Source of the DNA: Bacteroidia bacterium
Lineage (GTDB): Bacteria; Bacteroidota; Bacteroidia; Flavobacteriales; Flavobacteriaceae
NCBI GenBank assembly: GCA_030427735.1
Contig: JAUIBP010000005.1
Span: 280,645 to 344,644 of the forward strand
DNA: 64,000 bases
Reading direction: 5' to 3'
The notes below the pieces were generated by a model. It did not search any database, was not told where the DNA came from, and worked only from the letters and a program-made list of their open reading frames with translations. A program made the position numbers and the translations under genes. Positions 47,246-56,888 of this stretch are shown piece by piece (the stretch's first letter is position 1; the number at the start of each line of letters is the position of its first letter).

Positions 47246-49468
47246 ATGCCTAGTATCAAGAATTACATATTTGGTATCGTTATGCTTATAACTATTTGTG
47301 TTCAAGCCCAGAACACATTAAGCAACGACCCAGAAACCATACAAAATACTATAGATTATCGTATTACCCAAGCACAATACGATCTGGACAACAACAATTA
47401 TTATCCCGCTAAAAAAAAGTTAGAAAGTGCTTTACGTTTAGCAGAAAAGGTAGATAACAAAAAAAGTATTGGGCTTATATATTCTAAGATTGGAAAACTA
47501 GAATATATTATTGAAGAACCCGAAGAGGCGATAAAAACGCTTACCAAGGCCATAGAGGTACAGCGTTTTGCTAAAGACAATATTAATATTGCAGAAACCT
47601 ATAAAACTTTAGGTAATGTATATTACAGCATGCAAGACTACGAGCAAGCTTTGGTGTATTATCGCTCATCTTTAACCCTATTTGAACAAGAAGATTTAAA
47701 CGAATTTACAGCAGAAGTACTTCTAAACGAAGGCAAAACCTATTTAGCAACCAAACAATACCGTAAAGCCCGCGAACGCATAGAAAAATCGCTTGCTTTG
47801 GCACACCGCTACGAATTAAAAAAAATCCGTAGTAGCGCGTTAATTTATCAAGCCAACGTGTATTCGCATTTAGAAGACAACGAAACCGCCTTAAAACTAG
47901 GTAACCAAGGGTTATTAATTGCCGAAAAAAACAATTACACCGATATTTTAAGTGAAGCCTACTTGATACTAAGTAATCTCTACGAAAAAATAGAAAACTA
48001 CAAATTATCGGCTCAATACCTTCGTAATCACATTAAATTATCGGACTCGTTATTGGCTATCAAACGAAAAAATTTATCGCCAGAAAAACGCGCCCAATTT
48101 TTAATAGACAACCAAACCGAATTTCAGAAAGAAAAAGAAGCCGATTTAGAGAAACTTAAAGTAGATAAAAGTTTAAATAAATTAGCGACCATTTTAAGTA
48201 TCGCCCTAATTACCATTTTATCGCTATTAACGCTATCGTTATACAAAAACAATAACATTAGGTTAAAAACCAATAACATGTTACACAAAAAAAATGGCGA
48301 ATTAATTTTAGCAAAAGAAAAAGCCGAATTAGCATCTAAAACCAAAGCTAATTTCCTATCTACCGTAACACACGAGTTAAGAACACCGCTATACGCTGTA
48401 ACAGGTTTAACCAATATGTTGTTGGACGAAAACCCAAAACCTGACCAAATTCAGCATTTAAAATCTCTAAAGTTTTCTGGTGAATATCTACTTACTTTTA
48501 TAAACGACATTCTTCAGATTAATAAAATTGAAGCCAATAAAGTAGGTGTAGAATTAGAAGTTTTCGATTTAAAAAAGAAAATCTCTAATGTTATTGCCGC
48601 ACTAAACAATTCAGCTGAAGACAACAACACAAAACTTCATTTTGAATACGACACCGATCTGCCACTAAACTATAATGGCGATCAGCTTAAAATCTCCCAA
48701 ATCCTGATAAACCTAATTGGGAACTCCATCAAATTCACTAAGGATGGAGATATTTGGATTCGTGTTTCTAAAATTTCAGACAAAAATGACGTGTTTAATG
48801 TACGGTTTGAAATAGAAGATAATGGCATAGGTATAACCAAAGAAAAACAACAACATATGTTTGAGAGTTTCTCTCAGGGATCTATTCAAATAAATAGAAA
48901 ATATGGTGGTACAGGCTTAGGGCTGTCTATTGTTAAAGGATTAATCGATATTTTAGGCGGTAAAATTTACTTGAAAAGCGAATTAAATAAAGGCACCACC
49001 TTCTATTTTGAAATTCCATTAATACATACCACTAAAGTAGTAGAAGATGTTAAACCTAACTACTTTAAAAATGTAAACGAAATAGAACTTAGCAATATTA
49101 AAATTTTGGTAGTTGAAGACAACAAAATCAACCAAATGATTACCAAAAAAATCCTAGCCAAAATGAAGCTTAACTGCGACATTGTAGATAACGGAGAGGA
49201 AGCTGTAGACATGGTTAAAAACAATAATTACGATGTGGTTTTAATGGATATACACATGCCTGGAATTAGCGGAATTGAGGCTACTAAAATTATTAGAACC
49301 TTCGACAGAGAGCTTAATATATTTGCCTTAACTGCGGTAACTATAGAAGATAAAATGCAAGAATTTGAAGAAGCTGGATTCGACGATATTATCTCAAAAC
49401 CATTCAAGCAAGAAGATTTCGAAAAGAAACTGTTTAAAGCTGTTATGAGCAATAAAACAACTTCTTAA
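47246..49468 (+). CDS. hybrid sensor histidine kinase/response regulator with TPR sensor
   Basis: A 740-residue sensor: signal peptide (to VQAQ), periplasmic TPR repeats (about 35-290, e.g. AETYKTLGNVYYSMQDYEQAL), one transmembrane helix (about 312-332), HisKA with phospho-acceptor His376 (STVTHELRTP), HATPase (N box NLIGNSIKFT, G1 DNGIGI, G2 GGTGLGLSI) and a receiver domain with phospho-Asp668 (VVLMDIHMPG) and Lys718. It has no output DNA-binding domain, so it must pass phosphate onward or act alone. The signal is unknown. Its end overlaps the convergent lpxK stop. Confidence 0.93.
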   Translation: MPSIKNYIFGIVMLITICVQAQNTLSNDPETIQNTIDYRITQAQYDLDNNNYYPAKKKLESALRLAEKVDNKKSIGLIYSKIGKLEYIIEEPEEAIKTLTKAIEVQRFAKDNINIAETYKTLGNVYYSMQDYEQALVYYRSSLTLFEQEDLNEFTAEVLLNEGKTYLATKQYRKARERIEKSLALAHRYELKKIRSSALIYQANVYSHLEDNETALKLGNQGLLIAEKNNYTDILSEAYLILSNLYEKIENYKLSAQYLRNHIKLSDSLLAIKRKNLSPEKRAQFLIDNQTEFQKEKEADLEKLKVDKSLNKLATILSIALITILSLLTLSLYKNNNIRLKTNNMLHKKNGELILAKEKAELASKTKANFLSTVTHELRTPLYAVTGLTNMLLDENPKPDQIQHLKSLKFSGEYLLTFINDILQINKIEANKVGVELEVFDLKKKISNVIAALNNSAEDNNTKLHFEYDTDLPLNYNGDQLKISQILINLIGNSIKFTKDGDIWIRVSKISDKNDVFNVRFEIEDNGIGITKEKQQHMFESFSQGSIQINRKYGGTGLGLSIVKGLIDILGGKIYLKSELNKGTTFYFEIPLIHTTKVVEDVKPNYFKNVNEIELSNIKILVVEDNKINQMITKKILAKMKLNCDIVDNGEEAVDMVKNNNYDVVLMDIHMPGISGIEATKIIRTFDRELNIFALTAVTIEDKMQEFEEAGFDDIISKPFKQEDFEKKLFKAVMSNKTTS

Positions 49469-50472
49469 TACTGTGCTACAAAATTTTGTACAGCAGCATT
49501 AAACACAGAAGAACGATCTATAACAGCCTCGATACTTAAATAATACAATTTAGATGCTAATTGCGGATATTGCATTAAACGCATATAATCTTTTTCGGTG
49601 GTTACAATTAAATCCAAGCTCTCAAACTGTTGCAATTCTTCAGATGTAAAGTGATGATGATCTTTAAAATTGAGATGCTTAAACCGTAAATCCTTTTCAA
49701 TTAAAAACTGAAACAGCGGTTTAGGGTTTGCAATCCCAGTAATTAAGGTAAACTCAGGCAATTGCTCCAAAAGCAATGTATTTTGTTTAGAAACAACCTG
49801 TTTTGCATAACTAACCCAACTAAAAAATACCTGCTGATGTAGTTTAGGGTTTATAGCATTAACAATGTGTAGTTTTTCACTTTCGCTAATACCCTCAGGG
49901 CATTTGGTAACCACTATAAGTTGCGCTCTGTTTGCGCCAGATTTAGGTTCTCTTAAATTTCCCGTTGGTAGCATAAAATCGTTAGGATATAAATCGGAAT
50001 ACGTTGTAAGCAAAATATTAAATCCGGCCTGTACTTTTCTGTGCTGATAGGCATCATCTAAAAGAATTACCTCGGGTTGCGGATTTAATTCACAAAGCTT
50101 AGCAATACCCTCTTGCCTATTGGCATCAACAGCAACCGTAATATCATCTTTAAATTTCGAGTAAAACTGAAAGGGTTCATCTCCTAAAACATCGGCATTA
50201 GCCTGGGCATTCCCTAACTGAAAACCATCACTTTTACGCTTATAGCCACGACTTAAAGTTGCAACTTTATAATCGTGTTTTAATAACCGAATTAAATACT
50301 CTATCATTGGTGTTTTTCCTGTTCCGCCAACACTCAAATTCCCCACACAAATCACAGGGAAATTATACGATTTCGATGATAATACACCCAAATCGAAGCC
50401 TTTATTTCGCAACCACGTTATAGCATAGTAAATTGGCACAATCGGAAAAAATATGTAACGCAATAATTTCAT
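49465..50472 (-). CDS. lpxK: tetraacyldisaccharide 4'-kinase (lipid A synthesis)
   Basis: A 335-residue LpxK with N-terminal membrane helix (FPIVPIYYAITWLRNKGF) and P-loop VGGTGKTPMIEYLI, followed by TLSRGYKRKS and VILLDDAYQHRKV (Walker B-like DDAYQH). It phosphorylates the 4' position of the lipid A disaccharide at the inner face of the membrane. It ends four bases inside the convergent kinase gene and begins divergently from the Nif3-like gene. Confidence 0.95.
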   Translation of the reverse strand: MKLLRYIFFPIVPIYYAITWLRNKGFDLGVLSSKSYNFPVICVGNLSVGGTGKTPMIEYLIRLLKHDYKVATLSRGYKRKSDGFQLGNAQANADVLGDEPFQFYSKFKDDITVAVDANRQEGIAKLCELNPQPEVILLDDAYQHRKVQAGFNILLTTYSDLYPNDFMLPTGNLREPKSGANRAQLIVVTKCPEGISESEKLHIVNAINPKLHQQVFFSWVSYAKQVVSKQNTLLLEQLPEFTLITGIANPKPLFQFLIEKDLRFKHLNFKDHHHFTSEELQQFESLDLIVTTEKDYMRLMQYPQLASKLYYLSIEAVIDRSSVFNAAVQNFVAQY

Positions 50473-50492
50473 AAGAACGAAAGTAAATATTT

Positions 50493-50500
50493 TATCTTTG
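50493..50500 (+). promoter_or_regulatory. -7 box upstream of the Nif3-like gene
   Basis: TATCTTTG matches TAnnTTTG exactly, 24 bp before the ATG at 50525. A -33 TTG is not obvious, since that region is the start of divergent lpxK. Confidence 0.5.
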
Positions 50501-50524
50501 TTTTAAACCTAATACCTAAATATT

Positions 50525-51619
50525 ATGATTATTCAAGACGTTATAAATCATCTTGAAGATTTTGCACCTTTAAATTACGCCGAAGATTTCGATAATGTAG
50601 GGCTTCTTGTTGGCGATGCCAAACAAAACCTTACAGGCGTTTTAGTAACTTTAGACACTTTAGAATCTGTTGTAGACGAAGCTATTGAAAACCATTGTAA
50701 TCTTATTGTTAGTTTCCACCCCATAGTTTTTAAAGGTTTAAAAAAAATCACTGGAAAAACATATGTAGAGCGTGTCGTTTTAAAAGCCATAAAGCACAAC
50801 ATTGCTATTTATGCCATACACACCGCTTTAGACAACCACATTGAAGGCGTAAATGATATTATATGCAACCAGTTACAACTAAAGAATAAAAGCATTTTAA
50901 TTCCGCAATCCAACACCATAAAAAAACTAACGACTTATGCGCCACAAGCCGAAGCTGATACACTAAGGACAGCATTATTTAAAGCAGGTGCTGGGCAAAT
51001 AGGCAACTATTCGCATTGCAGTTTTAATGTCGATGGCACAGGTACGTTTAACGGAAACAGCACTTCCAATCCTACAAAAGGCAATAAAGGAGAAACGCAT
51101 TACGAAGCCGAGACCAAAATTACAGTCACTTTCGCTAAGCATTTGCAATCTAAAATATTAAAAGCTTTATTTACCACGCATTCTTACGAAGAAGTCGCTT
51201 ACGAAATTGTTACCCTAGAAAACCACAATCAGCATATCGGCATTGGTATGGTAGGTGAATTGGAAGCCCCCATGCCCGAAACCGAATTTCTTCAATATTT
51301 AAAAGAAAAAATGAATACGGCTTGCATTCGGCACAGTGCATTTTTAGGCAAACCCATTAAAAAGATTGCCGTTTTGGGAGGCTCTGGAAGCTTCGCTATA
51401 AACAACGCCAAACAAGCTGGCGCTGATGCGTTTATAACGGCCGATTTAAAATATCACGACTTTTTTAGCGCCGAAAACCAAATAATTTTAGCAGATATCG
51501 GACATTTTGAAAGTGAACAGTTTACAAAAAACGGTTTAGTAGCACATCTTACAAAAAAAATTACTAATTTTGCAATCGTTTTATCAAAGACCGATACAAA
51601 CCCCGTTAAGTATTTTTAA
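50525..51619 (+). CDS. Nif3-like dinuclear metal centre protein (YbgI/NIF3)
   Basis: A 364-residue protein with NIF3 domain halves split by an inserted domain, as in other long-form bacterial members: N-terminal LNYAEDFDNVGLLVGD, LIVSFHPIVFKGLKKI with metal-binding His, YAIHTALDNHIEGVND; insert about 125-235; C-terminal VAVLGGSGSFAI-like AVLGGSGSFAINNAKQAGADAFITADLKYHDFF and DIGHFESEQF. It forms hexamers with a dinuclear metal site; one proposed role is GTP cyclohydrolase I-like, but function is not settled. It precedes the coiled-coil zinc-ribbon-type gene by 3 bp, an operon pair common in bacteria. Confidence 0.92.
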   Translation: MIIQDVINHLEDFAPLNYAEDFDNVGLLVGDAKQNLTGVLVTLDTLESVVDEAIENHCNLIVSFHPIVFKGLKKITGKTYVERVVLKAIKHNIAIYAIHTALDNHIEGVNDIICNQLQLKNKSILIPQSNTIKKLTTYAPQAEADTLRTALFKAGAGQIGNYSHCSFNVDGTGTFNGNSTSNPTKGNKGETHYEAETKITVTFAKHLQSKILKALFTTHSYEEVAYEIVTLENHNQHIGIGMVGELEAPMPETEFLQYLKEKMNTACIRHSAFLGKPIKKIAVLGGSGSFAINNAKQAGADAFITADLKYHDFFSAENQIILADIGHFESEQFTKNGLVAHLTKKITNFAIVLSKTDTNPVKYF

Positions 51620-51622
51620 AGT

Positions 51623-52402
51623 ATGGCAAAAAGTAAAGAAGTAACTGTAGAAGAACGTTTAAGAGCTTTATACGATCTACAACTTATTGATTCTAGAATC
51701 GATGAAATTAGAAACGTTCGCGGAGAACTACCTTTAGAGGTTCGTGATTTAGAAGATGAAGTTGCTGGACTACAAACAAGACTTGAGAAACTAGACGCTA
51801 GTTTAGACACTTTAGACGAAGAAATAAAAGCTAAAAAGAATTTAATTGAAGAAGCTAAATCTTTAATTAAAAAATACAGCGAACAACAAAAAAATGTTAG
51901 AAATAACAGAGAATACAATTCACTTACCAAAGAAATAGAATTTCAGGATTTAGAAATTCAATTGGCTGAAAAGCACATTAAAGAATTCAAAGTTCAAATC
52001 GAGCAAAAGAAAGAAGTTATCGCTCAAACTAAAGAGCGTTCTAAAGAGCGTCAAACCCACCTTAAACACAAAAAAGGCGAATTAGACGCTATCTTAGCCG
52101 AAACTGAAAAAGAAGAATTGGCTTTAATTAAAAAGTCTGAAGAGTACAAGAGCCTTATCGAAGAACGCTTAGTTACGGCTTACACAAGAATACGCAGTAA
52201 CGTTAAAAACGGATTAGCGGTTGTGCCAATTGAAAGAGGTGCTTCTGGAGGTTCGTTTTTCACTATTCCACCACAAATTCAGATGGAAATTGCTTCTCGT
52301 AAAAAAATTATTACCGATGAGCACAGTGGAAGAATTTTAGTAGACGAAGCTTTAGCTAACGAACAAAAAGAAAAAATGGAAAAACTTTTTGCTAAGTTTT
52401 AA
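51623..52402 (+). CDS. coiled-coil protein of the C4-type zinc ribbon family (CdsZ-like), zinc site lost
   Basis: A 259-residue protein. Residues about 10-190 form a long coiled coil (EDEVAGLQTRLEKLDASL and repeated charged heptads), and about 200-250 match the zinc-ribbon tail of the family (GASGGSFFTIPPQIQMEI ... DEHSGRILV). The four cysteines normally expected (CxxC ... CPxCGR) are replaced by Ser, Phe, Glu and Ser, so no zinc site remains. The family member CdsZ helps processes linked to Nif3-like partners in gene order. It follows the Nif3-like gene by 3 bp and ends at a terminator. Confidence 0.85.
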   Translation: MAKSKEVTVEERLRALYDLQLIDSRIDEIRNVRGELPLEVRDLEDEVAGLQTRLEKLDASLDTLDEEIKAKKNLIEEAKSLIKKYSEQQKNVRNNREYNSLTKEIEFQDLEIQLAEKHIKEFKVQIEQKKEVIAQTKERSKERQTHLKHKKGELDAILAETEKEELALIKKSEEYKSLIEERLVTAYTRIRSNVKNGLAVVPIERGASGGSFFTIPPQIQMEIASRKKIITDEHSGRILVDEALANEQKEKMEKLFAKF

Positions 52403-52422
52403 GCTCCTAAAAATATACCGTT

Positions 52423-52450
52423 AAAGCCATCTTCTTAGATGGCTTTTTTT
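52423..52450 (+). terminator. rho-independent terminator after the Nif3/coiled-coil operon
   Basis: Perfect stem AAAGCCATCT (52423-52432), loop TCTT, AGATGGCTTT (52437-52446) and a T-run to 52450. It begins 21 bp after the stop of the coiled-coil gene. Confidence 0.92.
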
Positions 52451-52487
52451 ATATCGTTTTTTAATATCCAAATTATATCTTCGCAGT

Positions 52488-53540
52488 ATGAATTCAGTCG
52501 ATTTTATAGTAGTAGGTTGTGGTTTAGCCAGTATCGCCTTTATAGAACAGTTAAAATTTAACCAACAATCGGTTATCGTGTTCGATGACAACTCGCAACA
52601 ATCCTCAACCGTAGCTGGAGGCTTATACAATCCGGTAGTTTTAAAACGCTTTACATCGGTTTGGAAAAGTAAAGAGCAACTAGATTTAGCCTTACCTTTT
52701 TATAAAAAGTTAGAACAAAAACTAAAGGTGCAACTCGATTATAAAACACCGGTTTTAAGACGCTTTACATCTACCGAAGAGCAAAACAATTGGTTTGCAG
52801 CAGCCGACAAACCTAATGTTGGTAATTTCATTTCTACAAAAATCGTAAAAAACACCAATCCAGCCATTAAAGCAGATTATGGCTTTGGAGAAGTTTTACA
52901 AACTGGCAGAATAGACACACAAGCCTTAATTGACAGCTATAAAAACTATTTATTGACAAACGATGAATTTGTAAACTCTAAGTTCGACTACGAACAGTTA
53001 AACTGTACAGAAAACGGCTTTGTCTACAAAAACATTTCAGCCAAACACATTGTCTTTGCTGAAGGTTTTGGATTAAAACACAACCCATATTTCAACAACT
53101 TACCTTTGAATGGTACAAAAGGTGAACTTATTACTATTGAAGCCCCCGAATTAAATATCGATTTTATATTAAAATCTAGTGCATTTTTAATTCCGTTGGG
53201 CAATCATTTATATCGCGTTGGCGCGACTTACGAATGGACAGACAAAACCAATAATCCCACCGAAAAAGGCAAAGAAGAACTCGTTTCGAAATTAAAAACT
53301 TTTATTAACTGCGAGTTTAAAGTTATCGATCAAGTTGCAGGCATCCGTCCCACAGTAAAAGACCGCAGACCTTTAGTAGGCGAACATAGCGCACAAAAAA
53401 ACATGTTTGTTTTAAACGGATTAGGAACAAGAGGAGTCGTGATTGCACCTTACGTTGCTCAACAACTTTATAAACACATTACGAGCAACACCGCATTAGA
53501 TCCAGAAATAGATTGCCACAGGTTTAAAACAGAAAATTAA
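52488..53540 (+). CDS. FAD-dependent oxidoreductase (DAO family)
   Basis: A 350-residue flavoprotein. N-terminal dinucleotide-binding motif DFIVVGCGLASIAF (GxGxxS form) and C-terminal GIRPTVKDRRPLVGEH, with NGLGTRGVVIAPYVAQQL as the last FAD-binding block, place it in the D-amino-acid oxidase/ThiO-like family. The substrate is unknown; related enzymes oxidise amino acids or glycine. Cytoplasmic. It ends four bases inside the convergent DUF983 gene. Confidence 0.88.
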   Translation: MNSVDFIVVGCGLASIAFIEQLKFNQQSVIVFDDNSQQSSTVAGGLYNPVVLKRFTSVWKSKEQLDLALPFYKKLEQKLKVQLDYKTPVLRRFTSTEEQNNWFAAADKPNVGNFISTKIVKNTNPAIKADYGFGEVLQTGRIDTQALIDSYKNYLLTNDEFVNSKFDYEQLNCTENGFVYKNISAKHIVFAEGFGLKHNPYFNNLPLNGTKGELITIEAPELNIDFILKSSAFLIPLGNHLYRVGATYEWTDKTNNPTEKGKEELVSKLKTFINCEFKVIDQVAGIRPTVKDRRPLVGEHSAQKNMFVLNGLGTRGVVIAPYVAQQLYKHITSNTALDPEIDCHRFKTEN

Positions 53541-53926
53541 TGCTTTTTTTTCGCTAATTCTGGATTATAAGACATAAAAAAGTTGATCCAAATATTTCTA
53601 GACCAACGCATAATTATAGGCATAAACACAATTAAAGTACCTACAATAGCTATAAAACAGGTCATTAAACCTGCTCCAAAAAAGAAAAAACTAATAATAA
53701 AAGCAGCTACAGCAAAAGCAACACCAACAGCATAACTTACATACATAGCACCGTAAAAAAAAGACGGTTCTATTCTGTATTTTGTATGGCAATGCGAACA
53801 GGTTTCGTGTATCTTTAACGTATCGGAAAGCACATATGGGTTTTTATTTATGTACATAGATTCTTGATGGCATTTTGGGCAAGCGCCTGTAAAAATACTA
53901 TATAGTTTCGATCCTTTTTTAAACAT
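53537..53926 (-). CDS. DUF983 membrane protein with zinc-ribbon-like cysteines
   Basis: A 129-residue protein from the ATG at 53926 (the frame is open from 53965, but MFKKGSKLYSIFTGACPKCH is the family's start). The N-terminal CPKCH and CSHCHTKY pairs look like a small zinc ribbon and are followed by two transmembrane helices (about 55-77 and 80-102). DUF983 proteins are of unknown function, often seen with respiratory or envelope genes. Inner membrane. It runs divergently from the ABC-F gene with an 86-bp gap. Confidence 0.85.
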   Translation of the reverse strand: MFKKGSKLYSIFTGACPKCHQESMYINKNPYVLSDTLKIHETCSHCHTKYRIEPSFFYGAMYVSYAVGVAFAVAAFIISFFFFGAGLMTCFIAIVGTLIVFMPIIMRWSRNIWINFFMSYNPELAKKKH

Positions 53927-54012
53927 TTTATTTAATGTATTTTTGCTGCTTATTTTAAAATACAAACTTAAGATTTAAAAAGCTAAAGTTTGGTAACATT
54001 CGTAACAAAACT

Positions 54013-55923
54013 ATGCTTAACATACATAACTTATCCATTTCGTTTCAAGGCGAATTTTTATTCGAAGACATTACCTTTAAGCTTGGCCAAGGCGACCGAG
54101 TAGGCTTAATTGGTAAAAATGGTGCAGGAAAATCTACCATGCTCAAAATACTATCTAAAGATCTTCAACCAGATTCTGGTCAGATTTCAGCAGATAAAGA
54201 TTTAAAAATAGGTTTTCTAAGACAGGATATCGATTTTGTACTAGGCCGTACCGTTCTGGAAGAAGCCTATCAGGCTTTTACAGACATTAAAGCCTTAGAA
54301 GCCCAAATGGAACATATTAATGAACAACTAGCAGAGCGTACCGATTACGAAAGCGAATCTTACCATCAGCTTATGGTAGATCTAAACGATGTTCAACATC
54401 AATACGAAATTATTGGAGGATATAATTACCAAGGTAATACAGAGCGTATTTTGCAAGGTCTAGGTTTTAAACGTGACGATTTTGAAAAATTAACCGACAC
54501 CTTTTCTGGCGGTTGGCGTATGCGTATCGAACTAGCTAAACTCTTGCTTCAAGACAACGACATTTTGTTACTGGATGAGCCCACAAACCACCTAGATATT
54601 GAGTCTATAATTTGGTTGGAAGGGTTTCTTAAAAATTACTCAGGCGCCGTAGCCATTGTATCGCACGATAAAATGTTTTTAGACAATGTTACCAACAGAA
54701 CTATAGAAATATCTTTAGGGCGTATTTACGACTATCCTAAACCCTACTCTAAATTTTTAATTCTACGACAAGAAATTAGAGAACAACAATTGGCATCTCA
54801 AAAAAATCAGCAAAAACAAATAGAGCAAACCGAAAAGCTAATTGAAAAATTTAGAGCCAAAGCTTCAAAAGCCACTATGGCGCAATCGCTTATAAAAAAG
54901 CTGGATAAAATAGATCGCATTGAAGTCGATGAAGACGACAATAGTGTAATGACACTAAACTTCCCCGTGTCTGTAACTCCAGGAAAAGTAGTCGTAGAAG
55001 CCGAAAATATTGTAAAATCGTATGCCGATAAAAAGGTACTTCAAGACATAAGTCTACATATAGAAAGAGATAGTAAAACGGCTTTTGTTGGCCAAAACGG
55101 ACAAGGAAAATCTACCCTAGCAAAAATTATTGTTGGCGAAATTAAACATCAAGGCCATTTAAAACTAGGGCACAATGTGCAAATTGGCTATTTTGCTCAA
55201 AACCAAGCCGAATATCTAGATGGCAACAAAACGGTTTTAGACACGATGATAGATGCCGCAAACGAAACCAACCGCAGTAAAGTTCGTGATATTTTAGGAT
55301 CGTTTTTATTTCGAGGCGAAGAAGTCGATAAATACGTAAGAGTACTTTCTGGAGGAGAAAGAAACCGACTAGCTCTGGCAAAATTGATGCTTCAACCTTT
55401 TAATGTTTTGGTTATGGATGAGCCTACTAACCATTTAGACATAAAATCTAAAAACGTACTCAAAGAAGCATTAAAACGATTTGAAGGCACCTTACTATTA
55501 GTGTCTCACGACCGTGATTTCCTTCAAAATTTAACCGATAAAGTTATCGAGTTTAAAGATCATAAAATAAAAGAATATTTAGGAGATATCGATTTTTACT
55601 TAGAACAACGTAATGTTGAAAATTTAAGAGAGGTAGAAAAACGCGATGTTGTTAAAACAGAAACTAAGGAAAAGAAAACAACCTCTTACGAAGACCAAAA
55701 ACGGTTAAAATCATTAAACAATAAATTAAGCAAAATAGAATCGCAAATTAACCAACTCGAAAAAGAAATTAAACAATTAGATAGCGATTTAGAGCAAAAT
55801 TACGACGAGCTTGCTGCAAAACCCGATTTTTTTGAACACTATAATACGAAGAAGAATACCTTATCAACCTTAATGGGCGATTGGGAAAATGTGCAACTAG
55901 ACATTGAAGAATTGGAAGGTTAA
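54013..55923 (+). CDS. ABC-F family ATPase (Uup-like)
   Basis: A 636-residue soluble double ABC protein. First domain: Walker A GKNGAGKST, signature FSGGWRMR and LLLDEPTNHLD; the linker (about 240-330) is the charged P-site tRNA interaction motif-like helix pair; second domain: GQNGQGKST, signature LSGGERNR and VMDEPTNHLD. A C-terminal coiled coil (about 560-630) is typical of Uup. ABC-F proteins act on ribosomes to relieve stalled or failed translation. It has its own promoter region divergent from DUF983. Confidence 0.93.
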   Translation: MLNIHNLSISFQGEFLFEDITFKLGQGDRVGLIGKNGAGKSTMLKILSKDLQPDSGQISADKDLKIGFLRQDIDFVLGRTVLEEAYQAFTDIKALEAQMEHINEQLAERTDYESESYHQLMVDLNDVQHQYEIIGGYNYQGNTERILQGLGFKRDDFEKLTDTFSGGWRMRIELAKLLLQDNDILLLDEPTNHLDIESIIWLEGFLKNYSGAVAIVSHDKMFLDNVTNRTIEISLGRIYDYPKPYSKFLILRQEIREQQLASQKNQQKQIEQTEKLIEKFRAKASKATMAQSLIKKLDKIDRIEVDEDDNSVMTLNFPVSVTPGKVVVEAENIVKSYADKKVLQDISLHIERDSKTAFVGQNGQGKSTLAKIIVGEIKHQGHLKLGHNVQIGYFAQNQAEYLDGNKTVLDTMIDAANETNRSKVRDILGSFLFRGEEVDKYVRVLSGGERNRLALAKLMLQPFNVLVMDEPTNHLDIKSKNVLKEALKRFEGTLLLVSHDRDFLQNLTDKVIEFKDHKIKEYLGDIDFYLEQRNVENLREVEKRDVVKTETKEKKTTSYEDQKRLKSLNNKLSKIESQINQLEKEIKQLDSDLEQNYDELAAKPDFFEHYNTKKNTLSTLMGDWENVQLDIEELEG

Positions 55924-56016
55924 TTCTTAAACAAAGTGCTTTTCATCGAATAAATTTGAGTTTCACCTAATATTTCACTAATATTGAAGTACGTTATCCT
56001 CAAATCTAATTCTATT

Positions 56017-56829
56017 ATGAAAACACTTAAACTAACAACCCTCTTATTATTTTCGACCCTATATGCTTTTGCAAGCATCCCTTTCGAAGAAAAGAAAGCT
56101 TTAGTTAATTTATATTATGCTACCGATGGTGAACACTGGCACAACCCTTGGAATTTAAATGCGCCTGTAGAAACTTGGTTTGGTGTTACCATACAAGACG
56201 ATCATGTCGTGGCCTTAAATTTACCTAGTAATAACCTTAAAGGCGAGTTAACTTCTAGCATAAGCGATTTGATGTATTTAAAATCCTTAAACCTAGCCGC
56301 AAACAAATTAGGCGGGCATATTCCTAGATCTATTGGCGAATTAAGAGACCTTGTTACTTTAGAATTATTCATGAACCAATTTGTTGGTTTTTTACCTGTA
56401 GAAATTGGCAATTTAGAGCAATTAGAATTTTTAAGCCTGTACCACAACCGCTTTACAGGCAACATCCCTTCTACTTTTAAAAACTTAAGCAAATTGGAAA
56501 TCCTACAATTAGGAAGAAACAACTTTTCTGGACAATTTCCAGATCATTTATGCCAATTAGAAAACTTAGAGCATTTAAGCCTAGAAGATAATAATTTTGA
56601 AGGCGAACTACCTGTAGAAATTGCTGAACTTTCTAAATTGGAAGAATTAGTAATTAGTAACAATAAATTTACAGGCTACCTACCAAATTCTTTAGAGAAA
56701 CTTTCTAAACTTAAAGTGTTAATGCTTAAAGACAATAAGTTCACCAAAGAATACAAAAACTTCACCAATAAAATGCCAAGACATTATCTGGATTTGGAAA
56801 CAGGCACGGTTATTACAGATAACAATTAA
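56017..56829 (+). CDS. secreted leucine-rich repeat protein
   Basis: A 270-residue secreted protein from the ATG at 56017; the TTG at 55984 extends the frame but the later ATG gives a normal signal peptide (MKTLKLTTLLLFSTLYAFA). The mature part starts with a cap (EKKALVNLYYATDGEHWHNPWN, the NWN-type LRR N-cap) followed by about seven plant-type repeats such as LKSLNLAANKLGGHIPRSIG and LEFLSLYHNRFTGNIPSTF. It probably binds proteins or glycans outside the cell or in the periplasm. Ligand unknown. Its end leads directly into the hairpin at 56853. Confidence 0.88.
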   Translation: MKTLKLTTLLLFSTLYAFASIPFEEKKALVNLYYATDGEHWHNPWNLNAPVETWFGVTIQDDHVVALNLPSNNLKGELTSSISDLMYLKSLNLAANKLGGHIPRSIGELRDLVTLELFMNQFVGFLPVEIGNLEQLEFLSLYHNRFTGNIPSTFKNLSKLEILQLGRNNFSGQFPDHLCQLENLEHLSLEDNNFEGELPVEIAELSKLEELVISNNKFTGYLPNSLEKLSKLKVLMLKDNKFTKEYKNFTNKMPRHYLDLETGTVITDNN

Positions 56830-56852
56830 AATACTATATATTTTTTATAAAT

Positions 56853-56888
56853 TAAGGGCATGTTAGAACATTTTTTTACATGCCCTTA
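56853..56888. promoter_or_regulatory. 11-bp inverted repeat containing the start codon of the CPXCG gene
   Basis: TAAGGGCATGT (56853-56863) and ACATGCCCTTA (56878-56888) are perfect arms with a 14-nt loop. The ATG of the next gene lies in the left arm. It can be a leaky terminator of the LRR gene, a translational regulator, or both; a T-run is missing after the stem. Confidence 0.6.
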
